From: Diphasiastrum complanatum
Taxonomy: Eukaryota; Streptophyta; Lycopodiopsida; Lycopodiales; Lycopodiaceae
Direction: 5' to 3'
Length of the DNA: 64,000 nucleotides
NCBI GenBank assembly: GCA_029204225.1
Contig: CM055111.1
Coordinates: 10,303,000-10,366,999 of the forward strand
How positions within the stretch are numbered: the stretch's first letter is position 1; every line of letters begins with the position of its first letter. The position numbers and the translations under genes were made by a program. Positions 49,921 to 60,700 of the stretch are shown here, piece after piece. A model generated the notes under the pieces. It had not been told where the DNA came from. It saw only the letters and a list, made by a program, of their open reading frames with translations, and searched no databases.

Positions 49921-50126
49921 TGTTGATAGCTACAATACGTAAATGTTTCAAACTACAATCAGATAAACTGAATAGATCTAGCATACCTTACTTTTGTAAT
50001 CTCTATGTCGTGCTGAAAAATCCTCCAGCCTCATATTTCACTGTAAGCATACAAAGATTTCAAATGTGCTCATTGTACTCCCGCTACAGTTTTTGCATTG
50101 AGCACACCAAGATTTACCACGATATG

Positions 50127-50612
50127 CTTGATAGAGAAATGGCTGCATTCTATGGATGCACTAACGAGCTTTGTGGAATAATACTTCTTCTAATGCATGA
50201 TACGCCTATCTAATTCGAACAAAACTATCACGACTATTGTCATGTTTGAATTCAAAGTGATCTTGATTTTGAAATCATCAAGTTCAGTTAGAATGATTTC
50301 GTAGACAAACGTAACAGAATAAACATTGTAGTATCGAATATTACAATGAACAGACAAGCATTCAATCATTCTGACAAAATACTGAATGCGATAAAACTGT
50401 ACGATTAATTCAGTAAGTAGCATGTACAAATTAGAAGAATCGTGAGCACAAAACAATTGCGAATGTGACCACATTCTCCAAACTATCTCTAAGTATCTGA
50501 TTAACTCTATCTGACACTTCTGCTAATAGGCAGTAATCATTTCTAGCAATGCACAGTATTAATCTCCAAGATCAATATGAAAAGAAAATTGTTGAAGATC
50601 TCATCAAAGAGT
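50127..50612. repeat. Direct repeat copy B, 5' flank of the unrecognised gene
   Basis: Same family as 43459-43922. It lies upstream of the - strand gene at 48000-49920 and may be a terminal or promoter segment of the element carrying that gene. Both copies lose similarity just after GAGTTAA(C/T), which suggests an element edge. Confidence 0.7.
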
Positions 50613-53520
50613 TAACTTGAGGCTCATGTGCTCAAGTAGCATCGAGTGATTATATCCCAAAAAGGCTGTAGAGGGTGATCAGATGCTTTGGCTACATTTT
50701 GCTCATTCCGTGAAATGAATTGTGGGTTCAGTGTCAGGAACAAGATCCAGAAGTTAGTAATTCAATGCAGGATCATGACATATTTGAAGGTAGCTAATTC
50801 CCCTTCTGCCGTTGCATAGCACCCAGTGGTCTAGTTCATTATTGGCACTCCTTTTCATCTAGTTTATGTATCTCTATAGTCAAACACTGAAAGATCAGTT
50901 ACCTTCTCTTTTTAAAATTTAATTTAGTAGTGTCAGGCGAGCCAATGCTTATGCTAACTTTGTTTTTCTCTTTAATTGTTCTAACCCATTGTTTGTTTGT
51001 GCAACATAGAGAAATAGCACATTTTCACTATTAAAGTAGAAACCTAGAAAGTGATCTTTAAGGAAAATCAGTTTATTCGAAACTCATTTGTCCCATTCTT
51101 TAAGGATTTATTCGAACAATCTATGGGGAGATATTGATGATCTTTAAAAAAAATCGGTTGATTATTATTTTTGATTTTATTGTTCACATTAAATTTTGAA
51201 AATGAAGTGTTTTGGATTCTCAATTTTGGTCCTTTGTCATTTGGTGCAAATGTTAGTGATAGTAAATTTTGATCTTGGATAGGCTTCCTCTCTTGTTTTG
51301 GAAAATGTCTCTCTCCATTAAGTAGGATCTTTCACTGATTTTGATGTAATTCTTTTCATGCTTTCAACTAGTAAAATTCTTTAACCTTTGCACTCTTTGG
51401 GGGAATTTAGATATTGAGGTTCTTGCAAGAAATGAATTGTGGTGATTAGAGGGTTTTAAAAACAAAAACTTGTGTCTCCTATTTAAACACAATAATATCC
51501 CTTTGCTAATAAAGAAGTAGTGGTATTTGATAATAATCTGAGAAATTATTTTAGTAAGCATGATGATGGGAGATTTTCCACACAATCTATTCATAGTTTT
51601 GTGATGGTTAATGTACAATCGAAACTCTATTTTTTTCTTACATGAGTCTAAGATTGACGGGTTCCTTATACATAGTTCCCTTACTAAGGAGAATTTTGGA
51701 CACTTGAGACAGATTAACGTGGGCCTTGTTTCAAACTTATGGAATGGAATCCCACTCCTAAAAATCTTTGTCACACAAGCCTTGAATTTTGGAAACACAA
51801 GAGAGATTAATGTGGGCCTTGTTTCAAACTCCATGCAAAGGAATACAACCCTTGGAGATCTTCACCATGCGGGTTTTGACTTTGAGAAGACTTGACTAAT
51901 ACTTGATGATTCAAAAAACAAGAAATACACGAATTAAAGGATGAGACCAAGCCCATTCTTTACCTATTTAAGGAGAGAGACTAGATAGACAATGCTCCTC
52001 CAAGATTGAATTAGTGACACAAGCAAGATTTGGTCTACTTTTTCCAAAGCCATCAACTTCCATGCTCTTTTTTCACATGGTCCACAACTTTAATCCATCA
52101 CTTCATCACTCAAAGATATCCATGGACATTTTGTTGTTTGATCCATTCACAATTTGTTGAGGTCTAATTAGATTCTTTTTCGGTTCTTAGTTCAAAGTTT
52201 CTGGAACTCTCCATCCCACACTCAATGACCATCCATGTGTACTTAATGTAGTCATGAGATCTTGGCTTGAAGACCAGTAGGTTAATAGTCCCTCTAGATC
52301 ATACAATTGTTGATCCTACAAAGTTTTTTTTTCTCTTTTGAGACAAGAGTTTGTTGATTATTGTAGTAGCTCCTCAATAATGTTTGAGGAGACTTACTCA
52401 AGCATTTCATTCTCTTCCTCCTATGTGCTGAGAAGATTTAGTAGTAAAATGGATCCCAATCAATGCTAAAAGTGATGGAGAATGCACATTTGATTGATCT
52501 AGAACCAAACTATGAGCTAGAATCATGACCAGTTAACAAAACTAGCTTATCTTGGCATCCTCACCACACAAAGACAACGTCTTGGAAAGTGAAAAGATCT
52601 TGATTTTTCATCAAAATTTATGACAAAATCTCATAGATATAAATACATCTCCATATCGGATTTAGGGTTTAGGTTTACCCTTCAACCATGCTTGACCTAA
52701 AACTAAATTCTATACCCTAAAATAGTCCATCAACCCTGGCATTGAGCTCAAGGTCTTGAGATCCATCAACAATGTAAAACGTGCTAAAAATAGTCCTACA
52801 TTCTCTCTACAAAGCTAATGTACATTTTGTACTCATTTATGAAGATGCTAAAAGACCTCATGTGAGGAATTTACAACATTAGGCATAGGGATAAGCATCT
52901 ATACACATGGCATGAGCCACATCATCACTTACAACTGTGAAAATTCACACGTGTGGGAATGCTCTAAAGTGTGAAATTGATCTCCTACGCAAAGCTTTTT
53001 CACTATAGGTCTTCTATTGATTGAAATCCAAGATCAATTTCATAACCAAAGTAGTTTCACACGTGTGGAAACATGTACTACTGAAAACTAAGTCCCAACA
53101 GGCTCCTCTCCTCGGGTAGAGAGAGAAACCACCACTTTTGGTGAAGGGTAGATATACACTCGAAATTGATGAGTCTCCAAATTGACTCAAAAACTCACAT
53201 TAGATTATGATAGAAAATCAAAGTACATATAGAACTTGTGGAGATCCATGCTACAATCCTATTGGACCCCTCAATCATAGCCTCTCTAATGATATTGGAT
53301 GTGTGATGCAACATCCCTCACTTTTGATTGGACCCTTACAACACATCTCTCTCTTATTATTGGACCCTTGACTTTTGCCACCACATAGGGTGCATCACTC
53401 ATCAAACCTAAACTTGACATGTGTAAGCAACCTAACTAGCTTGAGTTACATCACAATTGAATTTTGGCCTAATCATGACAAAACATGTGTACTTGACCAT
53501 TTGACCTCTAAAGCCAAAAT
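50613..53520. other. No gene recognised; one ~94 bp tandem duplication
   Basis: Units at about 51690-51783 and 51784-51877 both contain GATTAA(C/T)GTGGGCCTTG and TTTCAAACT. The remainder is AT-rich and without protein motifs. The part near 53000-53520 probably belongs to the LTR that starts at 53706 (- strand). Confidence 0.5.
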
Positions 53521-53706
53521 TGGCCCTATCACCTAGTGACACCAAGATGCTTGACTAGAAATCTTTATGACACCCCTAAAGTCAACACTACAAACTATTT
53601 TTGCTTTTTCTACATGTGGGAACATGCTCCACACATGTGACAATTTCTCACAAACTAAAAACAGAAAAAGTATCCAAGATAGATTTTGACAATTTTTCAC
53701 ACTCCT
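53521..53706 (-). repeat. Start of 3' LTR of the Copia element at 53707-55022
   Basis: On the - strand, TGTGAAAAATTGTC follows a TTTTTGAGGAG purine run. The first ~180 bp match 4325-4153. The LTR probably extends further down, but its end cannot be placed. Confidence 0.55.
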
Positions 53707-54140
53707 CAAAAACTAGCTTGGTAAGATCAAGGAGTTTGTGAAACTTTTTGGGTGGATCCTTTGGTATGCATAAGAAGTGTAGATCAGCCAAGGGATCCAT
53801 CATAGCAACACCCTCACCATATCCATGATAAGATTTCTTTGGTAGAAAATAAAGATCACAAAGATCAAAGAGATCAAGATCATAAGATGAGCAAAAGTAT
53901 TGATCATCAAGATTAAGCATTCTAGTTTTACTAGTCCTCATACTATGAACTTTATTCATGATGGATATAATCTTGAAATAAAATCCTATCTCGATCTTAT
54001 TGAGGCTAAATACTTGCTCAAGGATGTAAGTGTCATCTTTGGATGCTTCACTTAATCTCAAGAGAAGTTTACAAACTGCCTCAAACCATGTAAAAACATG
54101 ATTTTTCAAACTATGAGCAACAAGCTCATTCTTGCTCTTA
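53707..54140 (-). other. Non-pol 3' internal segment of the Copia derivative
   Basis: Replaces integrase-RT-RNase H between the gag-protease frame and the PPT. An open - strand frame (54232-53648) with Asp/Leu/Tyr-rich runs has no recognised domain. Its second half resembles 5821-6160, so the segment is shared by more than one copy of the family. Confidence 0.5.
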
Positions 54141-55022
54141 CTAGATCCAAGAGCATACACTTGATGACTCAACCACGCAATTGTCAATATGAAAATTGAC
54201 ATCAAGACCACCATCAAGTAATTGGCCAACACTTAAAAGATTCTTTGTAAGCTTGGGAACAAAAAAAACCTTGTGAAGAGATAGAACTTTTGATGATGCA
54301 AGCTTCGAGGGAATAGTCCCTACTCCTTCAATTTTGCACTCTTGATCACTTGCAATATATATGGACTTCTTGATTCCTTCATAAGGCATAATAGAGGAGC
54401 TACACATATGAGATGATGCTCCACTATCAATATACCAAGATTCATCCTTCTTGAAGGTGGAAGAGGAGAAGCTTGATGCCATAAGTGAGCATTCTCCATC
54501 ACTTGCAATAAAGTCTTCTTTCTCATGAGCGATGTTAGCTTGCTTGAATGGGTTTTTCTTCTTGAAGCAATTGGTGGCATAGTGGCCTTCATTCCCACAA
54601 AAGAAGCACTTAACATCTTTTTTCTTCTTCTTTGAAGTAGAATCTTGAGAGGAATCATCCTCATCTTCATCTTGATCTTTTGCTTTGTCCTTAGAGAAGT
54701 GTTGGTGTTGTTTTTTGCTCCTCTCTTTGTGCTTGGCAAATAGAACTTTGTCATCACCATTATGATTGAGTGACAATTTGTCCATCCTTAATAGCTTGTT
54801 CTCATGCCTTGATTCTTCGACTATTACCACTCCTTGCAAAGCCTCCAAGGTTGGTAGCTCCTCCTTGTTGATAGCACAGGATTGGACAAGGTTCTCATAC
54901 TCATCTCTCAAGCCATTAAGTATGACTTGGACTATTTCACTTTGCTTTATAGATTCCAAGCTCCCATAGTGAGAAGAAAGATCATTTTTGGAGCTTATTG
55001 GCAATCTCGAGCTACTCCACAT
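54141..55022 (-). pseudogene. Copia gag-protease region, 293 open codons
   Basis: A long open - strand frame with Copia gag (UBN2-like) in its first ~100 codons (IVQVILNGLRDEYENLVQS, LEALQGVVIVEES), a Lys/Asp/Glu-rich linker, the zinc knuckle CFFCGNEGHYATNC (CX2CX4HX4C), and the aspartic protease start WYIDSGASSHM with its DSGA active site, then NLLSVGQLLDGGLDVNF. It ends at a stop in 54141. Integrase, RT and RNase H are missing: the frame after the break (54232-53707) runs through unrelated sequence to the PPT and LTR. It is a deletion derivative. The reading frame is notably intact, so gag may have been under selection recently. Confidence 0.85.
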
Positions 55023-55250
55023 TGTACATTGAGTTTTTGTGATCCAAATGAAACCAAATTGATTTCTACCTTAATCTCAGTCTACAGGCCGTACAGCAGG
55101 CTATGGCTTGCATGTGTGGGCTCGGATTTCAACGTTGATCAATGCCACTGATTGTTCATGCTTGTTGTTTGTCAAATTGCCAATCTAGATCAACTTTTGA
55201 GGTGACATAGACATCAACTTTTGATCAACATTTGAATGTGAAGCCTAATG
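55023..55250 (-). repeat. Leader of the Copia derivative, matching inverted 9940-10140
   Basis: The sequence upstream of the gag frame matches the reverse complement of 9940-10140. No PBS or 5' LTR could be recognised beyond it, so the 5' end looks truncated. Confidence 0.5.
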
Positions 55251-56142
55251 GCCTTGCCTTTCAAAGACAAATTGTGCCAACTTAAGTTTGAGAGTCAAAT
55301 TATATGCTTTGCAATCCCAAGTGTAGCCTTGAAAAAGATGGTGAGCTATCATACATTTACACATGCATTAGCTGAAATGATGATCTTGCATGAATACTAC
55401 ATAGGAATTGGTTCTTAGTAGAGAGAATAATTTGGAGCTTAATTTAGTTTGCTCGATAGCCTTTACGCCAAATACGAGAAGAGGTTGAAATTCCACATCC
55501 AAAATATGATTAGCTCAACACTAAGTTTTGAAAATAAGCTCTAATCAAGTAACTTGAACTAGTATGATTACACACATTTTGATCCTGATCTCTACTTAAC
55601 TGTCATAGTTGTGCTCTGAAATCTACCTTCAATTAAGTCATCTAAGGTAAAATATCAATTTATCATTACAAGGCCTCAGTTGGAAGATTATGAAAATAGT
55701 TGTTGCCACATTGAAGAGAAATTCAGTCACTATGAGAAATTTTGCCATTTTCATCTATTTGAAAATTTTCAAAACATGTTTTCTTAGTTAAGAAGCATCC
55801 AAGCAACACTTAGCAAATGAATAACTTTGAAGTGCCATCAATTTTTTTGTGCGTTTGTAGCGGTTCTTGAGGGTAGGCCTCATGGTACATTGCCTACAAT
55901 CTGAAACTAAATACCATTGTTCAATTCAAACCATAAACCACTAATCAGCAAGTTCCCAGTCTTTAAAAGCAAAAAAGGCATGGCTGCTTGTAACTCGTGA
56001 GTAATTAGTGGTAATATACCATAAAAGACCCTTTCAAAGGGAAAAACCATTATCAATCAAAATAGAAAACAAGCACACTCGTGGATTTACTCCAAATTAT
56101 AAATTTCTCTTAATCTTAGAAGCCAGTTCCAACAGTTTACAG
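55251..56142. other. No gene recognised
   Basis: No exon with the WRKYGQK heptapeptide or other motif was found ahead of the WRKY relic. Confidence 0.5.
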
Positions 56143-56543
56143 TCGGAACGTACTGTACATTCCATACAGTACGTACCAGGCAACTACAAGTGCACTCAAG
56201 CAAATTGTCCAATGAAGAAAATAGTAGAGCAATCATTTGAGGGGCAGATCGCAGAGATAATCCATAGGGGTGAACAAAATCATCCCAAACCTCAAGAACT
56301 CGTAGGAGAGCAGCAACTGCTTCTAACAATATCTCAAATGGATGGGATCCAGCATCCTTCAATTTGAACGAGATTCAGGGGGGTTAAAGGAGCTAGTGCA
56401 AATGGGTCTGACTGCATAGATGGTGATCAATCATCAAAGATGCATGATCAAAGTCAGAAGGATTGTCTCTGTTGACTAGCAATGATGAGGCAAGCAGCAA
56501 ATTTTCAGGAGATGGCAACGGAGATGACCCTGATACCCCGCAG
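56143..56543 (+). pseudogene. WRKY zinc-finger exon relic (group I-like)
   Basis: The + strand encodes YKCTQANCPMKKIVEQSFEG then QIAEIIHRGEQNHPKPQ, the second half of a WRKY DNA-binding domain. The C-X4-C pair is intact, but the first His of the H-X-H pair is Gln (GEQNH instead of HNH). The WRKYGQK heptapeptide is absent upstream, and the normal R-S-Y-Y before KCT reads P-G-N-Y. A frameshift after PKPQ leads to TRRRAATASNNISNG, then later NDEASSKFSGDGNGDDPDTP before a GT at 56544, typical of the linker in group I WRKY factors. With zinc ligand, heptapeptide and frame lost, this is a non-functional fragment. Confidence 0.8.
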
Positions 56544-57754
56544 GTCACAATCTTTTGTCATCCACGTCTTGTATTCAGGATACATATTTTTCCTTTGTTG
56601 ATTTGATACATTTTTTTTTTTCAATTTGATCACGTTTCATAACAGAACACGTTCTATTCCGGAATTATGCTCTTAATCATGTCTGCCAAACATCTATTTC
56701 CATCAAAATAAATAATTGGAAACCAAGAGACTGGAAACAAATAGCATCACAATCCAAATTAACACTTTAATGAATCAAAAGGAAATCAAAGATTCTATTC
56801 AAACTCCAGAGATAAAACAAAGTAGTGACATCAAGTGCATGCCAAACAAGCCCAATAGATTGATGATGGGAAGCCAGAGATTTCCATAAAGAAAATATGC
56901 TGCCCTTTTCAGGCACTGAAGTACATTGCTAGTTACAGCATAATCTCAAAACTTGTAAATCACCACGATGCTATTTGTACTTCAGCTCCAGTAAACTACA
57001 ATATTTGAGCTCATCTCCGCAATAGAATCACCAGCTCACTATATTGCCCAAGTTTTGACCATTCGAGTAGGCAAATTGTAACACAAGAAAATCGATACCA
57101 TATATGTCATATTGATTAGATTCCATAAACTGCTATACTCTTGATTCACCCTGATAATTTGAAGATGCCAGCTATTATTGGTCAGAGAAAAAGTGTTGTA
57201 CGTATGTAATTGCCGATGTTATTAATATTACAACCCCAGAGCCTCAAGACAAGGGATCGTACAAAAATCTCACCAGTAATTCGACTGTACAGGACTCTTC
57301 TAGACAGGTGGATATTTGCTGATGATTAGATACAATGAAGAATGGCTGCAAAATAAGTACTTACCCTTTTTATCTTTCTCAAGGATTGTACCACACTTCA
57401 GCATGCTGAGTGACAAATAGATCTTCAGCGACTCATTTTTACTTCTCTGCCAAGAGGAAGTGCAAATTAAGTTAATCTATTCACAGATGTGAACTGCCCC
57501 TTGGCTGTAGTACACTATCATGCTACCCTTTTCAAGAAAAACTGCTTCCATCGCATGTAAGGGACAGTTTGAACATTGCCAAGCAATAATGCCACAAGCT
57601 CTATCATACAAAATGCAGCCACCCTACCTGGTACCTGAACCAGATACAGGATCCCAATCTTGTCATTTCCAACTTTGCCTTGACAAGGAAAACTTTGCCT
57701 TGACAAAGAAAACTTTGCAGAGTCACATTCTGATGCTCTATCGCATCAAATTTT
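56544..57754. other. Spacer; likely DGK 3' UTR at its right end
   Basis: No C-terminal WRKY domain was found. At 57668-57712 a ~20 bp unit (AACTTTGCCTTGACAA) occurs twice in tandem plus a partial copy, just downstream of the DGK stop. Confidence 0.5.
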
Positions 57755-60700
57755 CTATGTTAATCGTACAGCCATCTCTTGAAGGAGAGCACGTTTTTGT
57801 GCTGCATTAATTAGACCTCCACTTTCAGCGTTTTCCAAAACGTCTGTTACAATTGCCGCAGCATGGCCCAAGGGCTCCTCCGCACTCCGCTTTAGCATGA
57901 AAGCCTTCAAAGTAATACCAAAAATCATGTATTTCAGACTAGCACTTCTTGTTATGACTCTTGAATCTTCACAAGATTAAAAAGTCAGATAGAACTTCCT
58001 CTTTTAGCTCTGAAACGAACATTCAGTTAAGAGTTCACAAGTAGTATGCTATTAAACTTCAAAAAGCATCAATTCCTTCAGCACACAACAAAGCTACGTT
58101 TACAATTTGCCTCCATTGTTTTCAAGCAACATAAATTTAAGCCAAACTCAATTTTGTGAACTATCTACGATTGAGCTCTCTGCTGTATAAAGATTTGAAC
58201 ATTGTACCAAGCATGAGTACAGCAGGCAAATGATGCACTATAAAACATGCACTTGCAACTAGGCCTTCCTATCTACAGAGATCAACCTTTTGTTGTCACT
58301 ACTTGGCGATTTTTGTGCTTCTACTAGTGTTGATGCTGAGGACATCATCGACACTATGGTCACTGTCTAAGGGAGAACATGGTGGACATGTATTGCAATA
58401 GTGTAATTGTTATTGCATTGGAAACCAAAGTCTTTCTTCTTGAATCTTCCCACACATATATTAAATTTGCTCTTGGGTATGGTTTCATTCTTCCTATTGT
58501 TGCATAGTTTATTCCATATGCCACTCATGTTGTCACTTCTTATGTATGTCATGACGAATACGGGACATGTGTTGTCAAGGATAAGGGTTATCTTTTATAA
58601 TATTTTGGCTCATCAGATGGTAATGAGTTAGGGGAACTGACTTGCCATTCAGACCAATTTTTTAAGGTACCAGAGGAATTAAGCATGGAAATTTAGATTA
58701 TCATATCATTGTTCAAATGGAAGAGCCGCTACTTGGTGGAAAGATTTTGCAAAGCCTGGCACAGATCATTCTGCTACTTACAATTGGCAAAATCTTTAGC
58801 AAATTCTTGAGACTGCTATGAGGAAATCAATACTGGCATACACACCATCATGATGGGACAGGATTATCTTGTATGCCACGGGCTACAAGATATTCTATAT
58901 AAGACAACAAATCAAGAGATGTGCCATGTTACATGTAGATGAGCCACACATAGAGGATACATAATTAGAGGACTTAGTTGGTCCAAAGAGTATTCAGCAA
59001 AGACACACGGTACATGTCATGTAGCACACACATTTGTGGAGGAACCACCAAATATTTTAGCTGAGAAAGAGAATAATGCAAATGAGATCACGTTTCAGGA
59101 TCAGGCTATTAATTAGCTCATAAATGTGGTACAAGCCAATGTGGTATTGGCAATCGCATCTATAGAGTTGGATAGGTCACAACATATTATCATTGTGGTG
59201 GAAGACCAATATCCATGTCATGAGGTGCCTTCAAAGTTCAGATCATATTCCAACAGATCTGGTTGAGGTGCATGCTCCTCTCATGATTACTATGCAATGT
59301 ACTTGCCAATGGTCCTGCAACGTTACAGTAGCTCCTCATTGAATACAACACTTTCAATCCCTTTGTAACGGTTAACTTGGAGTACATGTGACTACCTTGG
59401 GTTGTTCTAACTTGTTCATGATTCTTGATCCTAGTACATTGATGAGGGACTCTTGGTCCATTCAGCTGGTAAGCACTTCTTAATTGGTACTACAATTTAG
59501 CAAAAAGCTTGTGCTTCTCAACAAGTGGCACACACTAGTGAAAATTCGCTATCAATATTCAACGATAGCGATCTTATGTCAAGTATTATTTTCCACGGCA
59601 TGCTATTTTGTTATGAGCACAACATGTTTGGGATACACCACTGTGGCATCTCTATCATTGATGTTTTCACCTCTCATAACTAGGCGTCAGGGTGAAGGAT
59701 GGCATTTTGTTACATGGTTCCTCAACATAAGATAATCAAAGAAATAAACACAACATCAGGAATATATAGAGCTAAATGGCCTACTTACACTCCAATTTGG
59801 AACCTATTAAGTAACTAGCTTATGTATCTGTCTACAATGCAGCGAATCAACTAATTCCTCAGAAGACACATGGACAAACTGCAACCATCTCCAAAATGTG
59901 GATTGCATACTTTGTCACATCTTACACATTCTTGTTAGAGAAGCATGTACTAAAAGATCATGTAAGAAACAAGGTGAAATAGGGAAAAAAGCAAGCACCT
60001 GGCCATGATGCGATATCTCAAAAGAGGCAGGTTCTTGAATCCAGGGCTCCCCATCAATGTGAAACGGATAGTTTGCAGAGATCCATCCTTTGATTGATTT
60101 TCCCTGAGCAAGTCTCCTGGCACGTGAAAGCCCTACCTGCATCAACTCCCTTTTATGGTTCTCAGTACCCATTACAATGATAAGAAAATGCAAGATTAAC
60201 TAACAGCAAATGATATACAGTCAAAAAACATACTCACTTAACACAAACTTGTAGAAAAGACGAAGCTTTAACAATCCTGATTTTAGCTTTAGCTACTATA
60301 ATGCTCCTTGCATCAGAAACCAGCCAGGTACTTCCACAACTTGGTTTCGAATTTCCTTCCCTTTGTTGTTTATTTCCAAACAGGTATTGAATCCTAAAGG
60401 TGATTTCCAGTGGGGTTGTCAAGAGAAATTGAAGTCATATATCTGAAAACATGTGACCAAGAAGGCAGCTAAGCACTCCAATCTGACCTTGAAGACTTGA
60501 TTAAGACTTGCTAGATGGACCATAGCTTTGAAAAATACCCTTAATTTTGCCGGTTATTTGAAGCTTTTAACAATAAAGTAGTAAACACATGGTTTTCTAC
60601 AAGGATTCAGTCCATAATGAAATCCAAACATGATCTTTCAAAGCTTTTTCATGATCTAGACACCAAGAGCTATTAAACCTGTGTCATCCCCAACAATGGT

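Noticed and set aside
51364-51834. 156-codon - strand frame
   Set aside because: It spans a 94 bp tandem duplication, which explains its repeated peptide; no domain was seen.
58367-58631. Short frames in a DGK intron
   Set aside because: They have no similarity to DGK or any family I know, and the flanking exons splice in phase without them.
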